Assembly: GCA_028703745.1 (NCBI GenBank)
Contig: JAQVME010000088.1
Span: forward strand, 1-6,257
DNA: 6,257 nucleotides
Direction of reading: 5' to 3'
Source: Clostridia bacterium
GTDB lineage: Bacteria > Bacillota > Clostridia > Christensenellales > DTU072
A program made the position numbers and the translations under genes. The stretch's first letter is position 1. Each line of letters begins with the position of its first letter. This document shows, one piece after another, positions 1 through 5,300 of this stretch. A model generated the notes under the pieces. The model was not told the origin of the DNA. It did no database searches and saw only the letters and a list, made by a program, of their open reading frames with translations.

Positions 1-520
1 TTTCTACCCGGAAATTGTTGCCGAGGATACGCTTGAGCCCCTTCCTTACGGGCAAACGGGCGAATTGGTATTCACGACACTGACAAAAGAGGGCATACCG
101 CTGATACGCTACCGCACCAGAGATATAACGGCGCTCGAGAATTCGCCTTGCAAGTGCGGCAGAACGGGCGTCAGAATAAACAGAATAGCCGGACGCAGCG
201 ACGATATGCTGATTATACGCGGAGTAAACGTTTTCCCCTCGCAGATAGAAAGCGTGCTTCTGAAGGAAAAGGACATAGCTTCGCAGTACCATATTACTGT
301 CGACAGAATAAACAATCTCGATACCATGCAAATAGATATTGAGCTTGCCGACAGCGTGGCTTTTGACGAGGTCAAAAAAGTAGAAAGTCTCAAGAAGAGG
401 CTTGCCGCCGAAATCAATTCGGCGATAGGTATCAGCGCGGAAATCAGGCTGGTGTCCAGCGGCAGCATAAAGCGCAGCGAGGGCAAGGCGCAGAGAGTTA
501 CCGACAAAAGGAAATTCTAA
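1..520 (+). CDS. paaK: Phenylacetate-CoA ligase (PaaK-like), C-terminal part, 5' end outside window
   Basis: This is the C-terminal 172 residues of an adenylate-forming enzyme; the frame is open from base 2, so the gene begins upstream. The family activates phenylacetate or a related aryl acid with ATP and joins it to coenzyme A in the cytoplasm. Visible family motifs are RYRTRDIT, then a CxCGRTG segment, then GRSDDMLIIRGVNVFPSQIE, the hinge into the mobile C-terminal domain, and finally SEGKAQRVTDKR near the end, which carries the lysine expected in the last conserved adenylation motif. The TTG at 65 is internal to the domain and is not a start. An ACT-domain gene follows 32 bases downstream with no terminator between, a pairing I recall from anaerobes where indolepyruvate oxidoreductase genes often lie just upstream. 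Substrate is inferred, since the N-terminal acid-binding region is not visible. Confidence 0.9.
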   Translation, partial: FYPEIVAEDTLEPLPYGQTGELVFTTLTKEGIPLIRYRTRDITALENSPCKCGRTGVRINRIAGRSDDMLIIRGVNVFPSQIESVLLKEKDIASQYHITVDRINNLDTMQIDIELADSVAFDEVKKVESLKKRLAAEINSAIGISAEIRLVSSGSIKRSEGKAQRVTDKRKF

Positions 521-552
521 TCAATAAAAAATAAAAGGAACGGGAGGAATAT

Positions 553-975
553 ATGTTTGTAAACCAGATAGCAGTATTTTTAGAAAACCGCGCGGGCAGA
601 ATAAACGAATTCGCATCTTGCCTTGCCGGCGCCAACATCAATATGATAGCCATGTCTATTGCCGACACCACGGATTACGGCATTCTCAGAGTCATCACCG
701 ACGACAACCAAAAGGCGGCGAAGGTGCTTAAACAATGCGGCTTCAATATCGCATCCACATATCTTGTCGGCTTCGAGGTGGACGACAGACCCGGCGCCAT
801 GCAGAGAGTCATAGAGATACTAGCCAAAGAAAACGTCAATATCGGATATCTTTATTCTTTTGTCAGACCGACGGAGAAGAAGGCAATCATATTAATAAAG
901 GTCGACGACAATGATTTTGTGGCAAAAGTGTTGAAGGATAATGGCATAGACCTGATTGACCGAAATATATTATAA
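553..975 (+). CDS. Tandem ACT-domain protein
   Basis: This 140-residue protein consists of two ACT domains and nothing else. The first runs from about residue 3 to 66, with the turn motif LENRAGR, and the second from about 70 to 140, with the equivalent VDDRPGAM. ACT domains are beta-alpha-beta folds that bind amino acids at the loop containing the conserved glycine. Stand-alone tandem ACT proteins usually act as small sensors of amino acids or related metabolites, and no catalytic domain is present here. A GGGAGG ribosome site at 541-546 precedes the ATG. Its place directly after the PaaK-like gene suggests it senses an aromatic amino acid or its acid product, but this is inference. The gene ends 16 bases before the probable alr start, so all three are likely co-transcribed. 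Confidence 0.85.
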   Translation: MFVNQIAVFLENRAGRINEFASCLAGANINMIAMSIADTTDYGILRVITDDNQKAAKVLKQCGFNIASTYLVGFEVDDRPGAMQRVIEILAKENVNIGYLYSFVRPTEKKAIILIKVDDNDFVAKVLKDNGIDLIDRNIL

Positions 976-982
976 ATAGTTC

Positions 983-994
983 GGAGGTCTGATA
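983..994 (+). promoter_or_regulatory. alr ribosome binding site and non-standard start codon
   Basis: GGAGG at 983-987 is a strong Shine-Dalgarno match placed between the ACT gene stop (973-975) and the alr coding frame. The codons after it are GGT, CTG (989) and ATA (992), followed by AAA CTC ACC. An ATG-AAA start changed in one base to ATA-AAA would explain the arrangement. No ATG, GTG or TTG exists in this frame between the upstream TAG (977) and 1082. Confidence 0.6.
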
Positions 995-2041
995 AAACTC
1001 ACCATACATACCGACGTCGCCGCGATCAGGCACAATATACGCAAGGTAAAAGAGGCAATCGGTCGGAGAAGGCTTACGGCAATGGTGAAGGCGGAGGCGT
1101 ACAATCACGGTATGCTTTTGGCTAAATATATCGAAAACGACGTCGACTGCTTCGGCGTCAGTTCAGCGCAGGAAGGCATATGTCTTCGTGGGCTTGGCAT
1201 AAAAAAACCCATAAAGGTGACGGGCTTTGTCGCGGAAGAACTGCGGCAGGCTGTCACCTTTAATTTATGGCCTGTAGTCGGCGACCTTGCAACGCTTGCA
1301 ACAATCGCCGCGGTCTGTCCGGACGTCGGAGCGGATTTGAAGCTCGACAGCGGGATGAACAGGCTGGGGCTTAACGGACTTCAAAGCGTAAAGACGGCGG
1401 CGGAGATAATAAAAAAAAGCCAAATGAAAATAAATTCCCTCGCCACGCATTTCGCATATTCGGACTTTGACAATATTCTGAAACAGGCGGAGAGGTTTGA
1501 GAGTTATTGCGCCGTAATCGAGGACGAAATAGGCTGCACACCTAAGAACGCCTCTGCAAGCGCAGGGCTGATGTACGGCGAGAGGTTCCTTTATGACGAG
1601 GTGCGCACGGGGCTGATTATGTACGGATATATGCCCAACCGCTCAAAATCCTTTTGTCTGCGCAAGGCTATGACGGTTACGGCGCCGCTTATTTGCATCA
1701 AAAATGTCAGCAGGGGCGACAAAATAGGTTATTCGGGCTTGTATATTGCCGATAAAGATGTTAAAATAGGTATAATAAGGGGCGGGTATTTCGACGGCAT
1801 AAGCCGTTTGGCAAGCGGCTTCAAGGTGCTTGTCAACGGATGCGTCACACGCCTTATCGGAAATATCTGCATGGACCTTTCGTTTGTTCTTCTCGACGGT
1901 ATAGACGCCGAAGAGGGCGATGAGGTTATACTTCTCGGCGAAGAAAACGACGCCGAGGATATGGCGGCGCATTGCGGCACCATATCTTACGTTATTATGA
2001 CGGCTTTCAAGGGCCGAATGAAGAGGGTATTTTATTTATGA
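992..2041 (+). CDS. alr: Alanine racemase, with a non-canonical start codon (probably ATA)
   Basis: This PLP enzyme interconverts L- and D-alanine for peptidoglycan. Numbered from 992, the PLP lysine is K33 in MVKAEAYNHG. Other active-site matches are R124 (LDSGMNRLG), H153 (ATHFAYSD), R205 (VRTGLIMYG), the catalytic tyrosine Y247 (KIGYSG), M294-D295 (ICMD) and Y333 (ISYVIM). The first in-frame ATG is at 1082 and would leave the PLP lysine at residue 3 and remove the first strand and helix. Upstream codons read KLTIHTDVAAIRHNIRKVKEAIG, a proper Alr N-terminus, so translation must begin earlier. In-frame options after the TAG at 977 are CTG at 989 and ATA at 992. GGAGG at 983-987 lies 1 base from the former and 4 from the latter, so I prefer ATA. 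The product is about 349 residues, slightly short for the family. The stop overlaps the next ATG. Confidence 0.88.
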   Translation: MKLTIHTDVAAIRHNIRKVKEAIGRRRLTAMVKAEAYNHGMLLAKYIENDVDCFGVSSAQEGICLRGLGIKKPIKVTGFVAEELRQAVTFNLWPVVGDLATLATIAAVCPDVGADLKLDSGMNRLGLNGLQSVKTAAEIIKKSQMKINSLATHFAYSDFDNILKQAERFESYCAVIEDEIGCTPKNASASAGLMYGERFLYDEVRTGLIMYGYMPNRSKSFCLRKAMTVTAPLICIKNVSRGDKIGYSGLYIADKDVKIGIIRGGYFDGISRLASGFKVLVNGCVTRLIGNICMDLSFVLLDGIDAEEGDEVILLGEENDAEDMAAHCGTISYVIMTAFKGRMKRVFYL

Positions 2042-2571
2042 AAGACAAAACACAGCAAAGACAGACCTTGCGACGCAGAACGGCGCAATTCACAGACAAG
2101 CACACGGCGTCGCAAACAATAGCAAAGAAGCTGTTTGAGCTTGAGGAGTACGAGCTGGCGGACAGCGTTTTTGTGTATCTGAGTACCGACAAGGAGGTCG
2201 ACACCTATCCTATCGTTGAGCGCGCCTTCAAAGACGGCAAAAGAGTCTTTGTGCCCGTCACGCAGGAGGAGATGCGGCTGGCAGAAATCTTTCCCATTAC
2301 TCCGCTTATCAAAGCCAAATACGGCATAAAAGAGCCAAAAAATACCGGCATAAGCCAATACACCCCGGACATTGCCATTATACCGCTCGTGGGTTTTGAT
2401 ACAGAGCGCAATAGACTGGGACAGGGCAAGGGCTATTATGACAGATTTTTGCGCAACTTCACGGGCAAAAAAATAGCGCTGGCGTTCTCCGTGCAAAAGC
2501 TTGAAGGCATCATCACCGATTCCAACGACATAAAAATGGATATGATTATCACCGAGGAGGAGACCCTTTGA
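2038..2571 (+). CDS. 5-formyltetrahydrofolate cyclo-ligase (MTHFS)
   Basis: This 177-residue enzyme uses ATP to turn 5-formyl-THF into 5,10-methenyl-THF, returning a storage or inhibitory folate to the active one-carbon pool in the cytoplasm. The signature is GFDTERNRLGQGKGYYDRF at residues 119-137, the glycine-rich phosphate and folate site of the family. Supporting motifs are the basic N-terminal segment with K4, R8 and R12, YGIKEP at 95-100, and the closing IKMDMIITEE. The length is typical of bacterial members. The ATG at 2038 overlaps the alr stop as ATGA, which suggests coupled translation. An open frame extends back to 1972, but that extension encodes no family sequence and sits inside alr. 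The stop overlaps the start of the next gene. It is known in other bacteria as fau, ygfA or yqgN. Confidence 0.93.
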   Translation: MKDKTQQRQTLRRRTAQFTDKHTASQTIAKKLFELEEYELADSVFVYLSTDKEVDTYPIVERAFKDGKRVFVPVTQEEMRLAEIFPITPLIKAKYGIKEPKNTGISQYTPDIAIIPLVGFDTERNRLGQGKGYYDRFLRNFTGKKIALAFSVQKLEGIITDSNDIKMDMIITEEETL

Positions 2572-3572
2572 GGATAATCAGCGGCAGATACCGCGGCAAG
2601 AAACTTATCCCGCCGCCGTCAGAAAGCGGCATAAGACCCACCACGGACAGAGCCAAAGAGGCGCTTTTCAATATCATGTTTGACTATATTGACTCTCAAT
2701 GCGTGTTTTTGGATTTGTTTTCGGGCAGCGGCGCTATAGGTATTGAGGCGCTCTCCAGAGGCGCAAAAAAAGTATATTTCGTAGACAGCTCGGGACAAGC
2801 CGTAACGCTTATTAAAAAAAATTTGACGGGAATTCAAGGCAATTATGAAATCCTCAATATGAATTTCGAAAAGGCGCTTACCTTGTTGAAAAATAGAGGT
2901 GAGAGCGTAAACGTCGTTTATGCCGACCCGCCATACGCTGAGAACCTCGGCGAATATATCCTATCACAGCTTCAGCGCGCCGGCGTTGTGGCTTTCGGCG
3001 GCATAATCGCCATCGAAAGGAACAAGGAGTACGCGCAAGCCGAAAGCGCAGCTTTTCCGCTTGTTAGCAGCCGAAAATACGCGCTGTCTTGTATAGATTT
3101 TTACAAGCGCGAAAAGCGGGTTGCCATAACCGGCACCTTTGACCCGTTCACGGCGGGTCACCAAACACTTGTGGACAAGGCGCGGGAGGTGGGTTTTGAC
3201 GCAATATATATCGTTTTGCTCGTCAATAAGGACAAAGCCGTCAGGTTTTCGCTCGAAAAGCGCATAGAAATAATCAATATCGCGCTAAAAGACAACAAAA
3301 ATAATATAATAATCGACAGCTATGACGGATTAACCGTTGACTACTGCAACAAAAATGATATACAATATATTTTAAGAGGCATAAGAGATTCGTCGGATGC
3401 CGAATACGAACGCCAAATGGCGGAGTACAATTTCAAAAACGGCGGCATATTAACTATACTTATGCCGGCGACCAGCGCAGTCAGCAGCACCCTCGTAAGA
3501 AAAAATCTCGACGAAAAAAAGGATATTGCGCGCCTTGTGGACGAAAACGTAATAAAACTACTAAAGGAGTAA
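2568..3572 (+). CDS. Fused RsmD 16S rRNA methyltransferase - CoaD phosphopantetheine adenylyltransferase
   Basis: One 334-residue frame carries two normally separate enzymes. Residues 1-183 match RsmD, which methylates N2 of G966 in 16S rRNA using SAM. It has MRIISGRYRGKKL, RPTTDRAKEALFNI, the SAM loop LDLFSGSGAIGIEALSRGA (48-66) and catalytic DPPY (120-123). Residues 184-334 match CoaD, which joins ATP and 4'-phosphopantetheine to make dephospho-CoA. It has TGTFDPFTAGH (188-198; usually GSFDP, here with Thr), FSLEKRIEII, RGIRDSSDAEYERQMAEYN (270-288) and VSSTLVRK (305-312). RsmD's usual tail (DFYKRE) runs directly into CoaD's usual first strand (RVAITGTFDP) with no linker, stop, Met or ribosome site, and both halves are full length. 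The start is TTG at 2568, overlapping the previous stop as TTGA; GAGGAGG at 2554-2560 lies 7 bases upstream. No frameshift is needed to explain the join. Confidence 0.93.
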   Translation: MRIISGRYRGKKLIPPPSESGIRPTTDRAKEALFNIMFDYIDSQCVFLDLFSGSGAIGIEALSRGAKKVYFVDSSGQAVTLIKKNLTGIQGNYEILNMNFEKALTLLKNRGESVNVVYADPPYAENLGEYILSQLQRAGVVAFGGIIAIERNKEYAQAESAAFPLVSSRKYALSCIDFYKREKRVAITGTFDPFTAGHQTLVDKAREVGFDAIYIVLLVNKDKAVRFSLEKRIEIINIALKDNKNNIIIDSYDGLTVDYCNKNDIQYILRGIRDSSDAEYERQMAEYNFKNGGILTILMPATSAVSSTLVRKNLDEKKDIARLVDENVIKLLKE

Positions 3573-3574
3573 TT

Positions 3575-3985
3575 ATGGAAGACATCAATTTATTGCTCAA
3601 TTATATCGAAAACGAAATCAAATCCAAAAAGCTTTTTGGCGCCTTTGACAGAAACGCCATATTGTCTTATACAGAAAGGATAAGAGCCAGCCTGCCCGAA
3701 TCGCTGAATGAGAAGCGTATCCGCGAGGAGACGCAGAAGGCGCAAAATATTATCGCATTGGCAGAAAAGAGAAGGGAACAGCTGCTTTCCGAGACAGAAG
3801 TAGTCATAGAGGCGGAGAGGCGCGCCGAAGAAATAGTCCAGAAGGCGTACGAACTGCAGACAGAGTATGCCACTAACACCATGCAGAACCTCTACAAAAT
3901 GCTGGGCGACGTCGACGAACACCTGAAGGTCGCCAAGGACAGCATAGAAGCCGCAATGAAAAAATTGAGCTCCGACCAAAATTAA
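3575..3985 (+). CDS. Small coiled-coil protein of the coaD neighbourhood (function unknown)
   Basis: This 136-residue protein is almost wholly charged alpha helix. A short N-terminal part (about 1-40, ending ERIRASLPESL) precedes a long stretch rich in Glu, Lys, Arg and Ala from about 43 to 100 (KRIREETQKAQNIIALAEK onward) and a second helix at about 103-131. There is no signal peptide, membrane segment, cysteine or histidine-rich site. The pattern resembles the stalk-type helices of V-type ATPase subunit H/G or F-type subunit b, and such proteins beside coaD in Clostridia are often labelled simply 'ATPase', but no nucleotide-binding motif is visible. AAAGGAG at 3563-3569 and a gap of two bases after the fusion gene indicate co-translation. 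It is the last gene before the terminator. A DivIVA-like or other scaffold role is equally possible. Confidence 0.8.
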   Translation: MEDINLLLNYIENEIKSKKLFGAFDRNAILSYTERIRASLPESLNEKRIREETQKAQNIIALAEKRREQLLSETEVVIEAERRAEEIVQKAYELQTEYATNTMQNLYKMLGDVDEHLKVAKDSIEAAMKKLSSDQN

Positions 3986-3995
3986 TCGAAAAACT

Positions 3996-4021
3996 AAAGA
4001 CAGCCATGGCTGTCTTTTTTT
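3996..4021 (+). terminator. Intrinsic terminator of the left gene block
   Basis: A perfect 22-base palindrome (3996-4017) can fold as a 9-base-pair stem AAAGACAGC / GCTGTCTTT with a CATG loop. The stem runs into seven T residues at 4015-4021. It begins 10 bases after the coiled-coil gene stop, so it ends the block starting with the PaaK-like gene and insulates the PadR unit. The reverse strand lacks an equally clean T run. Confidence 0.9.
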
Positions 4022-4055
4022 ATGCAAAAAATATAAAGTTTTTTCAAAAAAACTA

Positions 4056-4084
4056 TTGCATTATGGAATAGATAATGATATTAT
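4056..4084 (+). promoter_or_regulatory. Predicted housekeeping promoter of the PadR unit, extended -10
   Basis: TTGCAT at 4056-4061 and TATTAT at 4079-4084 are separated by exactly 17 bases. A TG at 4076-4077 gives the extended -10 form TGn-TATTAT. The start of transcription would fall near 4091. It lies between the terminator and the PadR gene, in an AT-rich stretch. Confidence 0.75.
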
Positions 4085-4103
4085 GTATATAAATACATTA
4101 TAT
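4078..4103 (+). promoter_or_regulatory. Predicted PadR operator dyad overlapping -10 and start point
   Basis: The core ATGTATATAAATACAT (4083-4098) contains ATGT-N8-ACAT, the arrangement described for PadR-family operators. The symmetry extends outward to 4078 and 4103 with one mismatched pair (4082/4099). It covers the end of the -10 hexamer and the expected transcription start, so a bound dimer would block RNA polymerase. Autoregulation by the adjacent PadR protein is inferred. Confidence 0.7.
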
Positions 4104-4116
4104 ACAAGGAGGGGAC

Positions 4117-4458
4117 ATGGCGCAAAACAGCGACTTTCTCAGAGGGCACACAGAAACCATTATTCTGCGGCTGCTGACCGAAAAGGACAGCTACGGCTAC
4201 GAAATAAGCAAAAATATAGTCGATAGCGGTCAAGGTCTTGTCGACATCAAGGACGCGACAATCTATACGGCTTTTCGCCGCATGGAAAATGACGGCTTGC
4301 TGGCAACTTATTGGGGCGACGGCGTAGGCGGCGCGCGTCGTCGGTATTATGCCATAACCGAAAAGGGCAGGCGGTTATATGCCGAAAAGAAAGAGGAATG
4401 GACAAAACTAAAATCCATATTGGACTATTTAATTATCGGAAGTGACAAAAATGTTTAA
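4117..4458 (+). CDS. PadR-family transcriptional repressor
   Basis: This 113-residue protein is a compact winged-helix DNA-binding protein. Diagnostic elements are ETIILRLLTEKDSYGYEI (residues 13-30), the recognition helix region TIYTAFRRMENDGLL (48-62), and the wing GGARRRYYAITEKGRR (71-86), followed by a C-terminal dimerisation helix at about 87-107. It is a short, subfamily-2-like member without the long C-terminal domain. A strong ribosome site AAGGAGGGG (4106-4114) precedes the ATG. It has its own promoter with an operator-like dyad over the -10, so it probably represses itself and the next gene. The end of the gene overlaps the next start. PadR proteins of this size often respond to toxic small molecules or envelope stress; nothing here identifies the ligand. 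Confidence 0.93.
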   Translation: MAQNSDFLRGHTETIILRLLTEKDSYGYEISKNIVDSGQGLVDIKDATIYTAFRRMENDGLLATYWGDGVGGARRRYYAITEKGRRLYAEKKEEWTKLKSILDYLIIGSDKNV

Positions 4459-5227
4459 GAGATTTAGCGAATATTTGTCTAAGGAATTCCGCGGTTTGCC
4501 GAATTCCGCAGAAGTAACCGATTTCAGAGAAGAGCTGCTAGGTTCGCTTATGGAGAAATCCGAGGAGTTGAAGGCGGCGGGGGATACCGACGACAACAGC
4601 GTATTCAATAAATGCATTAGTTCCATAAACGGCTTTCAGGATACCCTAAAGGTTATGAGAAGTAAACCAATCATCAAAAAAGAAGTAGCAAAGGCCGCAA
4701 AAACGGTAATGTATTTTTCAGTATATATGCTTGTACTTGTCGGCGTTTTCCTTGCGGTCAGCTTCGTCACAGGCAATTGGGGAAAAAGCTGGCTGATAAT
4801 AGTCGAGGGGTGCTTTGTCGGTTTAATCATTTTGCAAATGCTGTCGGCGGCAAAAGGGCTGGCAAGCGGCAAGATAATTTTGCCAAGGCTGGCTCTTTTT
4901 TCTTCGGTCAGTCTTGCCACCCTCGGAATGTTCCTCGGCGTGTCATTTCTGATGGGTATATGGGCAAAAAGCTGGATAATTATGCTGTTTCTACCTGTAT
5001 TTATTCTTCTCACAGATATTATTATTGCCGCGGTTACACACAAAAAAAATGAGCTATTCGCTTCGACTGTGGTGTTTGTGCCGATTGCTGCGGCTATGGT
5101 CTACGTATCGCTAGGGTATCTCAGAGTGCTTTCCTGGCATCCGTATTGGCTTATAGTCCTATGCGCCGTCATCGTCGACGCAGTAATAGTAACGTTTTTT
5201 ATCAATGCAAAACTAAATAAAAAATAA
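4451..5227 (+). CDS. PadR-associated six-helix membrane protein with soluble helical N-terminal domain
   Basis: Numbered from the ATG at 4451, this 258-residue protein has a soluble helical N-terminal domain (about 1-72: FSEYLSKEFRGLPNSAEV, then REELLGSLMEKSEELKAAG) like the HAAS or permease-prefix domains commonly encoded beside PadR regulators. Six hydrophobic segments follow, at about 84-107, 114-133, 147-169, 175-195, 203-224 and 232-252. They form three two-helix units sharing a motif: FLAVSFVTGNWGKSW (100-114), FLGVSFLMGIWAKSW (161-175) and VSLGYLRVLSWHPYW (219-233). The ATG overlaps the padR stop, and GGAAG at 4438-4442 sits 8 bases upstream, favouring it over the GTG at 4442. It is probably an inner-membrane sensor or envelope-stress protein under PadR control. 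No transporter motif or catalytic site is visible, so the function remains unknown. Confidence 0.85.
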   Translation: MFKRFSEYLSKEFRGLPNSAEVTDFREELLGSLMEKSEELKAAGDTDDNSVFNKCISSINGFQDTLKVMRSKPIIKKEVAKAAKTVMYFSVYMLVLVGVFLAVSFVTGNWGKSWLIIVEGCFVGLIILQMLSAAKGLASGKIILPRLALFSSVSLATLGMFLGVSFLMGIWAKSWIIMLFLPVFILLTDIIIAAVTHKKNELFASTVVFVPIAAAMVYVSLGYLRVLSWHPYWLIVLCAVIVDAVIVTFFINAKLNKK

Positions 5228-5246
5228 ATTTATTCATTGTCGCACG

Positions 5247-5286
5247 GCATATGCGGAAAAACACTTGAAAAAAAGTCCGCATATGC
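5247..5286 (+). repeat. 11-base inverted repeat flanking a -35 box (possible operator)
   Basis: GCATATGCGGA at 5247-5257 and its exact reverse complement TCCGCATATGC at 5276-5286 are separated by 18 bases. Each arm contains the self-palindrome GCATATGC, and the two copies start 32 bases apart, about three helical turns. No T run follows on either strand, so it is a poor terminator. The arms bracket the TTGAAA -35 box of the predicted promoter, which suggests paired operator half-sites. An RNA hairpin in read-through transcripts is the alternative. Confidence 0.65.
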
Positions 5287-5293
5287 TTACAAT
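5265..5293 (+). promoter_or_regulatory. Predicted housekeeping promoter of the flippase-like gene
   Basis: TTGAAA at 5265-5270 and TACAAT at 5288-5293 are spaced by exactly 17 bases, close to the sigma-A consensus. Transcription would begin near 5300, directly at the ATG at 5301, which implies a leaderless or nearly leaderless message. The in-frame ATGs at 5283 and 5292 lie within this promoter. No Shine-Dalgarno sequence precedes any of the three. Confidence 0.6.
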
Positions 5294-5300
5294 GTTTATT

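Noticed and set aside
109..507. 132-residue minus-strand open frame opposite the PaaK-like gene
   Set aside because: It lies entirely antisense to a strongly conserved coding frame, with a Ser/Leu-rich composition typical of a reversed frame and no ribosome site.
1972..2037. N-terminal extension of the folate cyclo-ligase from a TTG at 1972
   Set aside because: The extra residues do not resemble the family, no ribosome site is present, and the ATG at 2038 has the usual overlap with the alr stop.
3105..3130. Separate coaD start hidden at the fusion junction
   Set aside because: No in-frame ATG, GTG or TTG and no Shine-Dalgarno sequence is present near the junction, so a single fused product is the simpler reading.
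3590..4027. 145-residue minus-strand open frame opposite the coiled-coil gene
   Set aside because: It is antisense to a gene with a good ribosome site and passes through the terminator hairpin; the Leu/Phe-rich product is what a reversed Glu/Lys-rich coiled coil gives.
4484..4509. Direct repeat of GAATTCCGC, 17 bases apart
   Set aside because: It lies within coding sequence, in two different reading frames, is only nine bases long and has no further copies nearby; coincidence is likely.
5223..5234. AT-only palindrome AATAAATTTATT at the end of the membrane-protein gene
   Set aside because: It is too weak as a stem and expected by chance in AT-rich spacer.
5247..5286. Inverted repeat read as an intrinsic terminator for the membrane-protein gene
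   Set aside because: The 18-base loop is large, and neither strand has a T run directly after the stem.
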